From assembly GCF_019061185.1 (NCBI RefSeq), contig NZ_JAHQZU010000003.1:124001-188000 (forward strand): a DNA stretch of 64,000 nt. Direction: 5' to 3'. Origin of the DNA: Paracoccus sp. Z118 (lineage in GTDB: Bacteria > Pseudomonadota > Alphaproteobacteria > Rhodobacterales > Rhodobacteraceae). Under the pieces are notes generated by a model that worked only from the letters and a program-made list of their open reading frames with translations, ran no database searches and was not told the DNA's origin. Made by a program: the position numbers and the translations under genes. This document shows positions 54,326 through 63,089 of this stretch, in pieces. Every line of letters starts with the position of its first letter. Position 1 is the first letter of the stretch.

Positions 54326-55648
54326 ATGCAGACGACCTTCACCGACCAGCAACTCGCCGATCCGCTGATGCGGCGCTCGAACGAGATCCTGCGCTCCTGC
54401 GTCCATTGCGGGTTCTGCACGGCGACCTGCCCGACCTACAAGGTGCTGGGCGACGAACTGGACAGCCCGCGCGGCCGCATCTACCTCATCAAGGACATGC
54501 TGGAAAACAACCGGGTGCCGGACGACAAGACCGTCCTGCACATCGACCGCTGTCTGTCCTGCCTCAGCTGCATGACCACCTGCCCGTCGGGGGTGCATTA
54601 CATGCATCTGGTGGACCACGCGCGCGAATATATCGAGCAGAACTACAAGCGCCCTTGGCACGAACGCGCGCTGCGTGCGGCGCTCGCGCGCATCCTGCCC
54701 TATCCGGCCCGGTTCCGGGCGGTGCTGGCGGGGGCCAGGGTGGCGCGCCCGCTGCGGCGGATGATCCCGGACGACCGGCTGAAGGCGATGCTGGAGATGG
54801 CGCCGCCCAAGCTGCCCAAGGCCAGCCCGAACGACCGCCCGCAGGTCTTCCCGGCGCAGGGGCCGCGCCGCAAGCGGGTCGCGCTGCTGGTCGGCTGCGC
54901 GCAGCGGGTGCTGAACACCGACATCAACGACGCCACGATCCGCCTGCTGCGCCGCCACGGCTGCGAGGTGGTGGTGCCGAAGGGCCTCGGCTGCTGCGGG
55001 GCGCTGACGCACCACATGGGCAAGACGACCGAGAGCCACGCGATGGCCGCCGCCAACATCCGCGCGCTGGCGGCCGAGATGGACGGCGAGGGGCTGGACG
55101 CGCTGGTCATCAACACCTCGGGCTGCGGCACGACGGTCAAGGACTACGGCCACATGTTCGCCGGCGATCCGCTGGAAGCGGACGCGGCGCGGGTCGCGGC
55201 CATCGCGAAGGACATCACCGAGGTGATGGGCGATCTGGGCCTGACCGAGCCGACCCATGCCGAGCCGCTGCGCGTCGCCTATCACTCCGCCTGCTCGCTG
55301 CAGCACGGCCAGCAGATCAGGGCGCTGCCCAAGGATCTTCTGAAGGCGGCCGGTTTCGACGTGGTCGAGCCGCGCGATCCGCATATCTGCTGCGGCTCGG
55401 CGGGCACCTACAACCTGCTGCAACCCGCGATTTCGGCCGAGCTGAAGACCCTCAAGGTCGCCAATCTGGAAGCGACGCAGCCGCAGGTCATCAGCGCGGG
55501 CAATATCGGCTGCATGATGCAGATCGGCTCAGGGACCGGGGTTCCGGTGGTCCACACGGCGGAGCTGCTGGACTGGGCGACCGGCGGACCCAAGCCGCGG
55601 GGGCTGAGCGAGCGGGTGGAGCCGGAGATTCCGCGGCTGCGGGCCTGA
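54326..55648 (+). CDS. glcF: Glycolate oxidase iron-sulfur subunit GlcF
   Basis: This 440-residue protein has two [4Fe-4S] ferredoxin-like motifs, CVHCGFCTATCPTY (Cys25, 28, 31, 35) and CLSCLSCMTTCP (Cys76, 79, 82, 86), and two CCG domains with GCCGALTHHMG and HICCGSAGTYNLLQ. It carries electrons from the FAD subunits to the respiratory chain at the membrane. The start follows the glcE stop by one base. It converges on the IclR gene with a three-base gap. Confidence 0.95.
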   Translation: MQTTFTDQQLADPLMRRSNEILRSCVHCGFCTATCPTYKVLGDELDSPRGRIYLIKDMLENNRVPDDKTVLHIDRCLSCLSCMTTCPSGVHYMHLVDHAREYIEQNYKRPWHERALRAALARILPYPARFRAVLAGARVARPLRRMIPDDRLKAMLEMAPPKLPKASPNDRPQVFPAQGPRRKRVALLVGCAQRVLNTDINDATIRLLRRHGCEVVVPKGLGCCGALTHHMGKTTESHAMAAANIRALAAEMDGEGLDALVINTSGCGTTVKDYGHMFAGDPLEADAARVAAIAKDITEVMGDLGLTEPTHAEPLRVAYHSACSLQHGQQIRALPKDLLKAAGFDVVEPRDPHICCGSAGTYNLLQPAISAELKTLKVANLEATQPQVISAGNIGCMMQIGSGTGVPVVHTAELLDWATGGPKPRGLSERVEPEIPRLRA

Positions 55649-55651
55649 GGC

Positions 55652-56437
55652 TCAATCCTCCGCTGCGGCAGGCCGCTTGCCGCCCATGACGTCGGTCAGC
55701 TCGTCCGCCGCGCGGCGCACATTCTCGCCCATCGCCGCCAGATCCTTCGGCGGCAGCCGCGCGGCCAGCGCCGAGATCGAGATCGCGCCGACCGGATCGC
55801 CCGTGGGCGACCAGACCACGGCGGCGACGCAGCGCATCCCCGGCGTGAATTCCTCGTCGTCGATGGCGTAGCCGCGGGCGCGGATCAGGTCGATCTCGGC
55901 CCGCACGGCCTCCATCGTGACAAGGCTGCGGCTGGTCGCGGGGCGCAGGCCGTGGCGCTCCACCAGTTCCGCAATGGCGTCGTCGGGCCAAGTGGCGACG
56001 ATCGCCTTGCCCATGCCGGAGTTCATCACCGGCGCCCGTCCGCCGGGGGGCGCGATGGCGCGGATGATCTCGCGGCTTTCGACCTGGGCGACGGTGATGA
56101 CCTCGCCATCCTCCAGCACGCCGAGATTGGCGGTCTCACGGCTAAGGTCGCGCAGCCTGCGCAGGAAGGGCGTCGCGGCGGCGATGAAGCTCTGCCAACG
56201 GGTATAGGCGACGCCGACCGCGAACGCCTTGCGCCCGATATGCCAGCGCGAGGCCACCCCGTCGAACTGCGCGAAGCCGCGCCTCTCCAGCGTGGTCAGC
56301 AGGCGGTGCGCGGTCGAGGGCGCAAGGCCGACCTGCTTTGCCAGCGCGGTCAGCCGCGCGCCTTCGGTATGGGTCGCCAGCGCCTCGAGCAAAGCGAGGG
56401 CGCGATCGACGGATTGAACGGTGCCGGTGCTTTCCAT
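55652..56437 (-). CDS. IclR-family transcriptional regulator
   Basis: This 261-residue regulator has an N-terminal winged helix-turn-helix (RLTALAKQVGLAPSTAHRLLTTLERRGF) and a C-terminal IclR ligand domain (MNSGMGKAIVATWP, RARGYAIDDEEFTPGMRCVAAVV). It is divergent from the malate synthase gene. The classical IclR controls glyoxylate metabolism and responds to glyoxylate and pyruvate, which fits this position. Its likely operator is at 56452. Confidence 0.92.
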   Translation of the reverse strand: MESTGTVQSVDRALALLEALATHTEGARLTALAKQVGLAPSTAHRLLTTLERRGFAQFDGVASRWHIGRKAFAVGVAYTRWQSFIAAATPFLRRLRDLSRETANLGVLEDGEVITVAQVESREIIRAIAPPGGRAPVMNSGMGKAIVATWPDDAIAELVERHGLRPATSRSLVTMEAVRAEIDLIRARGYAIDDEEFTPGMRCVAAVVWSPTGDPVGAISISALAARLPPKDLAAMGENVRRAADELTDVMGGKRPAAAED

Positions 56438-56451
56438 TTTGATGATGTATG

Positions 56452-56484
56452 TTCCGCATCGTGGAAAATGTCCAGATGTATACT
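56452..56484. promoter_or_regulatory. Putative IclR operator and malate synthase promoter
   Basis: TTCCGCATCGTGGAA (56452-56466) is an imperfect palindrome with TTCC...GGAA ends. It is followed by TATACT (56479-56484), a good -10 element for the rightward malate synthase gene; the palindrome covers where the -35 would be. Confidence 0.5.
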
Positions 56485-56547
56485 GGCTTTGTTCCGCGCA
56501 GCGGCTATCTCGTAGTCAACCCTATGACGTGCCGAGGAGAGATGATG

Positions 56548-58695
56548 ATGACCGATCATGTTGAACGCGCTGGCCTTCAGGTCGCCCCCGTGCTGGCCGA
56601 CTTCGTCGAGAACCGCCTGCTGCCCGGACTGCCGGTGAAGGCCGAAGATTTCTGGGCCGGCTACGCTGCCCTGCTGCGCGACCTCGCGCCGGAAAACCGC
56701 AGGCTGCTGGACGTCCGGGGCGAGATGCAGGGCAAGATCGACGCCTGGCTGACCGAGCGGCGCGAGAAGGAATGGGACAACGCTGCCTGGCAGGACTTCC
56801 TGCGCGAGATCGGCTACATCCTGCCCGAAGGCCCCGACTTCAAGGTCGGCACCGGCCCGACCGATCCCGAGATGTCGAAGGTCGCCGGCCCGCAGCTGGT
56901 CGTTCCGGTGATGAACGCCCGCTTCGCGCTGAACGCGGCGAATGCGCGCTGGGGCTCGCTGTATGACGCGCTCTACGGCACCGACGCGCTGCCGGGCCAG
57001 CCCGAGGGCAAGGGCTACGACGCGAAGCGCGGCGCGCTGGCCGTGGCCCGTGCGGCGACGTTCCTCGATGAGGCGCTGCCGCTGGCCGAGGGCAGTCATG
57101 CCGACGTGACCGCGTGGAAGGTCGAGAACGGCAAGGCCGTTGCCACCGTGAACGGCCGGGACGTGGGCCTTGCCCATCCCGAGGCGTTCGTGGGCCATTC
57201 GGGCGAGGGCGACAAGCGCTCCATCCTGCTGCGCCACAACGGCCTGCATGTAGAACTGGTGTTCGACCCGTCGCACCCGGTCGGCGCCGCCAGCCCCTCG
57301 GGCCTGCGCGACGTGGTGCTGGAATCGGCGCTGACGGCCATTCAGGACTTCGAGGATTCGATCGCCGCGGTCGATGCCCAGGACAAGGTGGCCGCCTACG
57401 CCAACTGGCTCGGCCTGATGAAGGGCGACCTGGAGGAGACGTTCGAGAAGGCCGGCAAGTCGATGACCCGCCGCCTGAACCCCGACCGCGAGTTCACGGC
57501 CCCGGACGGTTCCACCCTGACCCTGCCGGGCCGCTCGGTCCAGCTGGCCCGGAACGTGGGTCACCTGATGACCACCAACGCCGTGATGCAGGACGGGCAG
57601 GAAACGCCGGAAGGCATGATGGACGCCATGGTGACGTCGGCGGCGGGGATGCACGACCTGCTGAAGACGGACGGGCCGCGCAACTCGCGCACCGGCTCGA
57701 TCTATATCGTGAAACCCAAGATGCACGGCCCCGAGGAAGCGGCCTTCGCCGACCGCACCTATGCGCGGGTCGAGGAAATCCTCGGGCTGGATATGGGCAC
57801 GATCAAGCTGGGCCTGATGGACGAGGAGCGCCGCACTTCGGCCAACCTGCGCGAGTCGATCCGGGCGCTGAAGGACCGGATCGTGTTCATCAACACCGGC
57901 TTCCTCGACCGCACCGGCGACGAGATCCACACCGTCATGCAGGCCGGACCCGTGCTGCCGAAGGCCGAGATGAAGGACGCAAGCTGGCTGTCCGCCTATG
58001 AGAACGGCAACGTAGATGCCGGGCTTGCGACCGGGCTGAACGGCAAGGGCCAGATCGGCAAGGGCATGTGGGCCAAGCCCGACGACATGGCCGACATGCT
58101 GGCGACCAAGGCGGGCCATCCGAATGCGGGCGCGACGACCGCCTGGGTGCCCTCGCCCACCGCCGCGACGCTGCACGCGATCCATTATCACCAGGTGGAC
58201 GTGGCCGCGCGTCAGAAGGACCTTGCGGATCGCGAGCGGGCCAGCCTCGACGCGCTGATGACGCCCCCGCTGATGGGAAAGCGCAACCTCTCCGAGGGCC
58301 AGATCGCCCGCGAGATCGACCTGAACACGCAGTCGATCCTCGGCTATGTGGTGCGCTGGGTCGATCAGGGCGTCGGCTGCTCGAAGGTGCCGGACATCGA
58401 CGACGTGGCGCTGATGGAGGACCGGGCGACGCTGCGGATCTCGGCCCAGTTCCTCGCCAACTGGCTGATGCACGGGATCATCACCGAGGAGCAGGTGGAT
58501 GAAAGCCTGCGCCGCATGGCCGTCGCGGTGGACCGCCAGAACGCCGGGGACGCGGGCTATCGCCCCATGGCCCCGTCCTTCGACGGCCCGGCCTTCAAGG
58601 CCGCGCGCGATCTGATCGTGAAGGGGGCCGCGCAGCCCTCGGGCTATACCGAGCCGCTGCTGCACGAATGGCGCCGCGTCGCCAAGGCATCGTAA
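56548..58695 (+). CDS. glcB: Malate synthase G
   Basis: This 715-residue protein is the long, monomeric G form of malate synthase, well above the ~530 residues of the A form. Recognisable parts are DFKVGTGPTDPEMSKVAGPQLVVPVMNARFALNAAN, GLRDVVLESALTAIQDFEDSIAAVDAQDK, RNSRTGSIYIVKPKMHGPEE (each cited in part) and LGLMDEERRTS with the metal ligands. It joins glyoxylate and acetyl-CoA to give malate, completing glycolate use. Three consecutive ATG codons (56542, 56545, 56548) follow GAGGAGA; any may serve. It is probably controlled by the divergent IclR protein. Confidence 0.95.
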   Translation: MTDHVERAGLQVAPVLADFVENRLLPGLPVKAEDFWAGYAALLRDLAPENRRLLDVRGEMQGKIDAWLTERREKEWDNAAWQDFLREIGYILPEGPDFKVGTGPTDPEMSKVAGPQLVVPVMNARFALNAANARWGSLYDALYGTDALPGQPEGKGYDAKRGALAVARAATFLDEALPLAEGSHADVTAWKVENGKAVATVNGRDVGLAHPEAFVGHSGEGDKRSILLRHNGLHVELVFDPSHPVGAASPSGLRDVVLESALTAIQDFEDSIAAVDAQDKVAAYANWLGLMKGDLEETFEKAGKSMTRRLNPDREFTAPDGSTLTLPGRSVQLARNVGHLMTTNAVMQDGQETPEGMMDAMVTSAAGMHDLLKTDGPRNSRTGSIYIVKPKMHGPEEAAFADRTYARVEEILGLDMGTIKLGLMDEERRTSANLRESIRALKDRIVFINTGFLDRTGDEIHTVMQAGPVLPKAEMKDASWLSAYENGNVDAGLATGLNGKGQIGKGMWAKPDDMADMLATKAGHPNAGATTAWVPSPTAATLHAIHYHQVDVAARQKDLADRERASLDALMTPPLMGKRNLSEGQIAREIDLNTQSILGYVVRWVDQGVGCSKVPDIDDVALMEDRATLRISAQFLANWLMHGIITEEQVDESLRRMAVAVDRQNAGDAGYRPMAPSFDGPAFKAARDLIVKGAAQPSGYTEPLLHEWRRVAKAS

Positions 58696-58708
58696 GAAAG
58701 GAACGACG

Positions 58709-59137
58709 ATGAAGACCGTGACGAGACTGGACCTCGACGACGCCCGCGCGCTGATCGCGGGGGCGGCCGCCCATGCCGGGGAAATCGGCGTGCCGATGTG
58801 CATCGCCATCACCGACGAAAGCGGCCAGCTGATCGCGTTCGAGCGGATGGAGGGGGGCAAGGTCACCTCGACCACCATCGCCATCGACAAGGCGTTCACC
58901 GCGGCCGCGGCGAAGAAGGCGACGCATGAGTATGGGGCGTCCAGCCAGCCGGGCTCGCCGGCCTTCGGCATCAACTCGGCCATCGGCGGCCGGTTGATGG
59001 TCGTCGGCGGCGGGCTGCCGGTGATCTTCGACGGTGAGGTCGTCGGCGGGATCGGCATCTCCTCGGGCACCCCCGCGCAGGATCAGGCGGTGGCGCAGGC
59101 CGGCATCGACCGCTGGCTTGAAGGCCAGAAGGCGTAA
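58709..59137 (+). CDS. glcG: GlcG/HbpS-family heme-binding-like protein (DUF336)
   Basis: This 142-residue protein has the GlcG/HbpS fold, with LDDARALIAGAAAHAGEIGVPMCIAITDESG, the Arg-Met block FERMEGGKVTSTTIAIDKAFTAA in part, and a glycine-rich GGGLPVIFDGEVVGGIGISSG. GlcG is commonly encoded with glycolate oxidase genes, with no firmly known role; HbpS relatives bind heme and sense redox. It is cytoplasmic here, as no signal peptide is present. It follows malate synthase by 13 bases with AAAGGA before the ATG, then a terminator. Confidence 0.88.
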   Translation: MKTVTRLDLDDARALIAGAAAHAGEIGVPMCIAITDESGQLIAFERMEGGKVTSTTIAIDKAFTAAAAKKATHEYGASSQPGSPAFGINSAIGGRLMVVGGGLPVIFDGEVVGGIGISSGTPAQDQAVAQAGIDRWLEGQKA

Positions 59138-59163
59138 GCCTTTCCATGCTGCCCGGATGATCG

Positions 59164-59195
59164 TCGCGGCCTCCTATCGGGGGCCGCGATTTTTT
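59164..59195 (+). terminator. Rho-independent terminator after glcG
   Basis: An eight-base stem (TCGCGGCC / GGCCGCGA) with a ten-base loop is followed directly by six T residues, 26 bases after the glcG stop. Confidence 0.85.
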
Positions 59196-59277
59196 CATGC
59201 CGGGTCTGTCGCTGGCCCCGTGGCGCTTGCCGCGCGGCGGGCTTATGACGCCGTGGATTCTGGCGAAAGGAGCCGCG

Positions 59278-60729
59278 ATGCAGGCGATGATGGAAGAACT
59301 GGACACGCAGCGCGGCCCGTCGCGCAGGCGCGCGCTGCCGGTGCTGGGGGCGATTGGGCTGGTCTATCTTGGCTCGCTCGCGGTCGGCTATCACATCAAC
59401 GCCGTCGTGCTGGCCATCGTGCTGATGATCGCGCTGTGCCTGCTGCGGGTGCCGGTCGCGGTGGCGATGATCTCGCCCGCGCTGCTGGGGGCGCTGCATG
59501 CCGGGCTGACGATGCAGGACTCCATCGCCGCGCTGAACGACAACCTGCTGGTCGGGGCGCAGGTCGGGATGACCTATGTCATGGTCGGCGCCTTCGCCGT
59601 GGCGCTGGCCCGCAGCGGGCTGCTGGAATTGCTGGCGGCGTGGATTTCGGCCCGGCTCGGCACCGATGCGGGGGCGACGGCGGGCGGCGTCAGATGGACC
59701 ATGTTTGGGCTGTTCATCGCCGCCTCCGTCATGTCGCAGAACGTCATTCCGGTGCATATCGCCTTCATCCCGGTGCTGATCCCACCGCTGCTGGCGGTGA
59801 TGAACCGGCTGCATATCGACCGCCGGGCGGTGGCCTGCATCCTCGCCTGCTCGATCAGCTCCAGCTATCTGCTGCTGCCCACGGGCTTCGGGGCGATCTT
59901 CCTGAACGAGATCCTGCTGGCGAACCTCAATGAGGTCGGCGGCCCTCTGGGGCTGACCGTGACGGCGGACATGACCTGGCGGGCGATGTTCCTGCCCGTG
60001 CTGGGAATCTTGGCCGGGATGCTGGTCGCCGTTTTCGTCAGCTACCGCCGCCCGCGCGACTATGCCGCCGTGTCGGCGGTCGAGGCGCCCGTCGCCCCCG
60101 CCCCGCGCCTTCGCCCCGGCCAGCTAGCCGCGACCATCGTGGCGATGGCGGCGGCGCTGGTCTGCCAGCTTGCCTTCGATTCGCTGCTGGTCGGCGCGAT
60201 GATCGGCTTCCTGATCCTCGGCGCGTCCGGCGTCTTCCGCTGGAACGAGCAGGACGACGTCTTCACCGAAGGGCTGCGGATGATGGCGCAGGTGGCGGTC
60301 ATCATCACCATCGCCTCGGGCTTCGCGGGCGTTCTGTCGGCGACGGGAGAGGTCGCGCCGCTGGTCGAGGCCTCGGCCCGGATGATCGGCGACAACCGGG
60401 CGCTGGGGGCGGCGATCATGCTGATCCTCGGGCTGTTCATCACCATCGGCTTCGGGGATTCGTTCGCCTCGGTCCCGATCCTCGCGCCGATCTACGTGCC
60501 GCTGGCGCTGGCGCTGGGATTCTCGCCGCTGGCCACGGTGGCGCTGCTGGGCGCGTCGGCGGCGCTGGGGGATGCGGGTTCGCCCGCCTCGACGATCACG
60601 CTGGGCGCGACCGCCGGGCTGAACGCGGACGGGCAGCACGACCACATCAAGGACAGCGTCGTCCCGACCTTCATCCACGCCAATCTCGGCATGGTCGTCA
60701 CCGCCTGGATCGCGGCGATGATCCTTTAA
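59278..60729 (+). CDS. Na+/H+ antiporter-family permease (YuiF/NhaC-like)
   Basis: ATG 59278, eight bases after AAAGGAG, gives 483 residues with about 12 membrane spans. Conserved blocks are GAQVGMTYVMVGAFAVALARSGLLELLA, SQNVIPVHIAFIPVLIPPLLAVMN, GFGDSFASVPILAPIYVPLALALGFSP and GDAGSPASTITLGATAGLNADGQHDHIKDSVVPTFIHAN (all in part). The family includes proton- or sodium-coupled carriers for organic acids and amino acids. It follows the glcG terminator, so it has its own promoter. It may export sodium or take up an organic acid; neither is proven. Confidence 0.8.
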   Translation: MQAMMEELDTQRGPSRRRALPVLGAIGLVYLGSLAVGYHINAVVLAIVLMIALCLLRVPVAVAMISPALLGALHAGLTMQDSIAALNDNLLVGAQVGMTYVMVGAFAVALARSGLLELLAAWISARLGTDAGATAGGVRWTMFGLFIAASVMSQNVIPVHIAFIPVLIPPLLAVMNRLHIDRRAVACILACSISSSYLLLPTGFGAIFLNEILLANLNEVGGPLGLTVTADMTWRAMFLPVLGILAGMLVAVFVSYRRPRDYAAVSAVEAPVAPAPRLRPGQLAATIVAMAAALVCQLAFDSLLVGAMIGFLILGASGVFRWNEQDDVFTEGLRMMAQVAVIITIASGFAGVLSATGEVAPLVEASARMIGDNRALGAAIMLILGLFITIGFGDSFASVPILAPIYVPLALALGFSPLATVALLGASAALGDAGSPASTITLGATAGLNADGQHDHIKDSVVPTFIHANLGMVVTAWIAAMIL

Positions 60730-61761
60730 CCGCGCCGGTCGATGGCCCGCACCAGCGGGCGCGCCACCGGCATCAGCAGGAAGATGCGGACCACATGCGC
60801 GGCGGTGACGAACGACACGCTCTGCTGTAGATAGCGGGCGGTCAGCGCCATCTCGGTCACGCCGCCGGGCGCGGTGGCGAGGATCAGCGTCTCCCACGGA
60901 AGGCCGGTCAGGCGGGCCACGGCCACCGCCCCGGCGGTGGACAGCGCCAGCAGCAGCAGCGTGCCGGCGATGGAGACGAGCATCTCGCGCCCCGCGCCCT
61001 CGAACAGCTTGCGCTGGAAGGTCGAGCCGAGCCACGCCCCCAGCACGATCTGCCCGGCTGACAGCACCGCGTCGGGAAAGGGCGTCAGCGGGACACCGGC
61101 GGCGGTCAGCGCCGATGAGGCCGCGAGCGGGCCGAGGAAGAACGGGTTGACCCAGTTCAGCGCCCGGAACACCGCGCCCCCCGCCAAGGCGGCGAGCGCG
61201 AGCAGCAGGATGCCGACCGGCCCGCCGCCCGTCCCCGCGAACTCGACCGGGGCGGGGCGGCCGTCGATGGCGTAAAGCAGCAGCGGCAGGATCACGACGA
61301 TGGCCGAGATCCGCAGCGTCTGCGCCATGATGATCGGCGCGGGCGCGATCCCCCAGGCTTTCGGCGATGATCGCGGATTCCACCGGGCTGACCGGAAAGG
61401 TCGCCAGCACCATCCGGGACAGCTTCACCCGCGCCACCCGCGCCTGGATCACCGAGACGAGCAGCGCAAAGGCCGCCGTCATCAGCGCCAGCCCGATGAG
61501 CAGCGGCAGCCGGTGGAGCGCCATCCCCAGCGCCTCGCCGGTGAAGGCGAGCCCCACCTGCGAGGCGACGACCGCCTGCCCGAAGGGCCGCGTCACGACC
61601 GGCAGCGCCCCGACCATCTTCCCGCTGAGATACAGCGCGGCGACCGCGACCAGCGGCCCGATCATCCATGGCAGCGGCACGCCGACCTGCGCGAACAGCC
61701 AGCCCGCGACGACCGTCAGCGCGTAGACCAGCACGAGTTGCCCTGCGCCGCCCTTCAGCAT
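60726..61761 (-). pseudogene. AbrB-family membrane protein gene disrupted by a frameshift
   Basis: Two adjoining leftward frames together encode one AbrB/ammonia-monooxygenase-like membrane protein of about 345 residues. The first (from ATG 61761) holds WLFAQVGVPLPWMIGPLVAVAALYL, SQVGLAFTGEALG and VSPVESAIIAESLG. The second, in another frame, continues with GIAPAPIIMAQTLRISAIVVILPLLLY and holds LGAWLGSTFQRKL and APGGVTEMALTARYL. The shift occurs in a run of five C (61350-61354); one base fewer restores the frame. It may be a true mutation or an error in the sequence. The family comprises membrane proteins of two duplicated halves, thought to regulate or transport. The last bases overlap the antiporter gene's stop. 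Confidence 0.8.
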
Positions 61762-62003
61762 GGTTCCGGCATGTGCGGGATGCTCCGCACGTGCCCAGCT
61801 CCTGCCGTGAACCGGCGCGGGCAGGCCCGAGGCGGACGCCGCGTTCTGAGACTGTGGGGTGGATTCATCTCGCGTTCTCCGTTGGCACCGGGATGCCAGA
61901 CGCGGGCAGCGGGGCACAAGGTTGCGAGGGCTGGAAAACGGCATGTCAGCGTGATCATGGGGGAAAGATGGCGTCGCGAAAGGCGGCCAGCGGGACGCGT
62001 CTG

Positions 62004-62960
62004 CTACCGTTTGGACGCGGCCTGATCCACGAACCTCTGTGCATCCGCGGTGACGGCGTCCCGCACGGCGACGGCCTCCCTGATGACCCCGTCGATATAT
62101 TCACGCGCGCTCGGCAGCGGCACGTCGTTCGACGGCAGGACGGCGGTGAACGAGAAGGGGATCGCGGGCAGCAGCGGCCGGATCACCAGCCGGCTGCTGG
62201 GGTGCGCGTAGGCGGTGTAGGGGTCCACGATGGCGATGCCGAGGCCCGATTCGACCATGCCGCAGATGATCTCGGACAGGGGGCTTTCCGCGCGCGAGCG
62301 GACCTCGACCCCATGCGCATCCAGCACCGCCTGGACCTGCCGCCTGCCGACCGTCTCGACCGGCAGGGAGATGAAGTCCTGTTCGTGAAGGTCGGTGACG
62401 TGAAGCGCCTCCTTCGCGGCCAGCGGATGCTCGGGATAGAGCGCAGCAACCCGCGGCACGGCGGGCATCGGCACCGTGCGCAGGGAAAACGTGGGCATGC
62501 TCGACTCGACGAAACCCACATCGCACTGGTTGTTCACTACCCAGTCCATGACCAGCGGGCTGATGACGCCGAAAAGCGAGATATGCAGCTCCTCGTGTTC
62601 CTTGAGGAACCGGCCGGTGAAACGCGGCAGGAAGGCGTTGGTGAGCGCCGGCATCGCCGCGACCCGCAGCACCCGCGCCCGCTTTTCGCGCAGCCCCGCC
62701 GCGACCGAGGCGATGCGCTGAAGGCCGCTGAACGAGCGCTCGACCTCGGCATAGAGCGTGTAGGCCGCCGGGGTCGGATGAAGGCGATTGCCGCTGCGCT
62801 CGAACAGGTCCAGCCGCAGGTTGTGCTGAAGATCGCGCAGAAGGCGGCTTGCGGCGGGCTGGCTGATCCCCAGCCGCACGGCCGCGTCGCTGACCGATCC
62901 CGCCTGCATGACGGCCTGGAATGCCTCGATCTGACGATGGTTGATCCGGGTTGTCAGCAT
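62004..62960 (-). CDS. LysR-family transcriptional regulator
   Basis: From ATG 62960 the protein has 318 residues. It has a typical helix-turn-helix (QIEAFQAVMQAGSVSDAAVRLGISQPAASRLLRDLQ, in part near residues 10-45) and a LysR ligand domain resembling OccR/NocR-type regulators (SLRTVPMPAVPRVAALYPEHPLA, MVESGLGIAIVDPYTAYA). It is divergent from the binding-protein gene at 63090 and probably controls that transport operon. The ~240-base stretch to its right-hand neighbour AbrB holds nothing I recognise. Confidence 0.92.
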   Translation of the reverse strand: MLTTRINHRQIEAFQAVMQAGSVSDAAVRLGISQPAASRLLRDLQHNLRLDLFERSGNRLHPTPAAYTLYAEVERSFSGLQRIASVAAGLREKRARVLRVAAMPALTNAFLPRFTGRFLKEHEELHISLFGVISPLVMDWVVNNQCDVGFVESSMPTFSLRTVPMPAVPRVAALYPEHPLAAKEALHVTDLHEQDFISLPVETVGRRQVQAVLDAHGVEVRSRAESPLSEIICGMVESGLGIAIVDPYTAYAHPSSRLVIRPLLPAIPFSFTAVLPSNDVPLPSAREYIDGVIREAVAVRDAVTADAQRFVDQAASKR

Positions 62961-63089
62961 AACATTCCTGCATGTCAGTCGCTTGATTATGCATTTGACG
63001 CGCTTTGCCTCGCAAGTCCATCCTGCCCCGCAGGCAGCAGGGAGACTGCCGCGCGATAACCGCATCCATTTCTCAGGGAGAGAGAACCC

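Noticed and set aside
56350-59070. A leftward frame of about 900 codons across malate synthase
   Set aside because: It is antisense to the clearly genuine malate synthase G and glcG genes.
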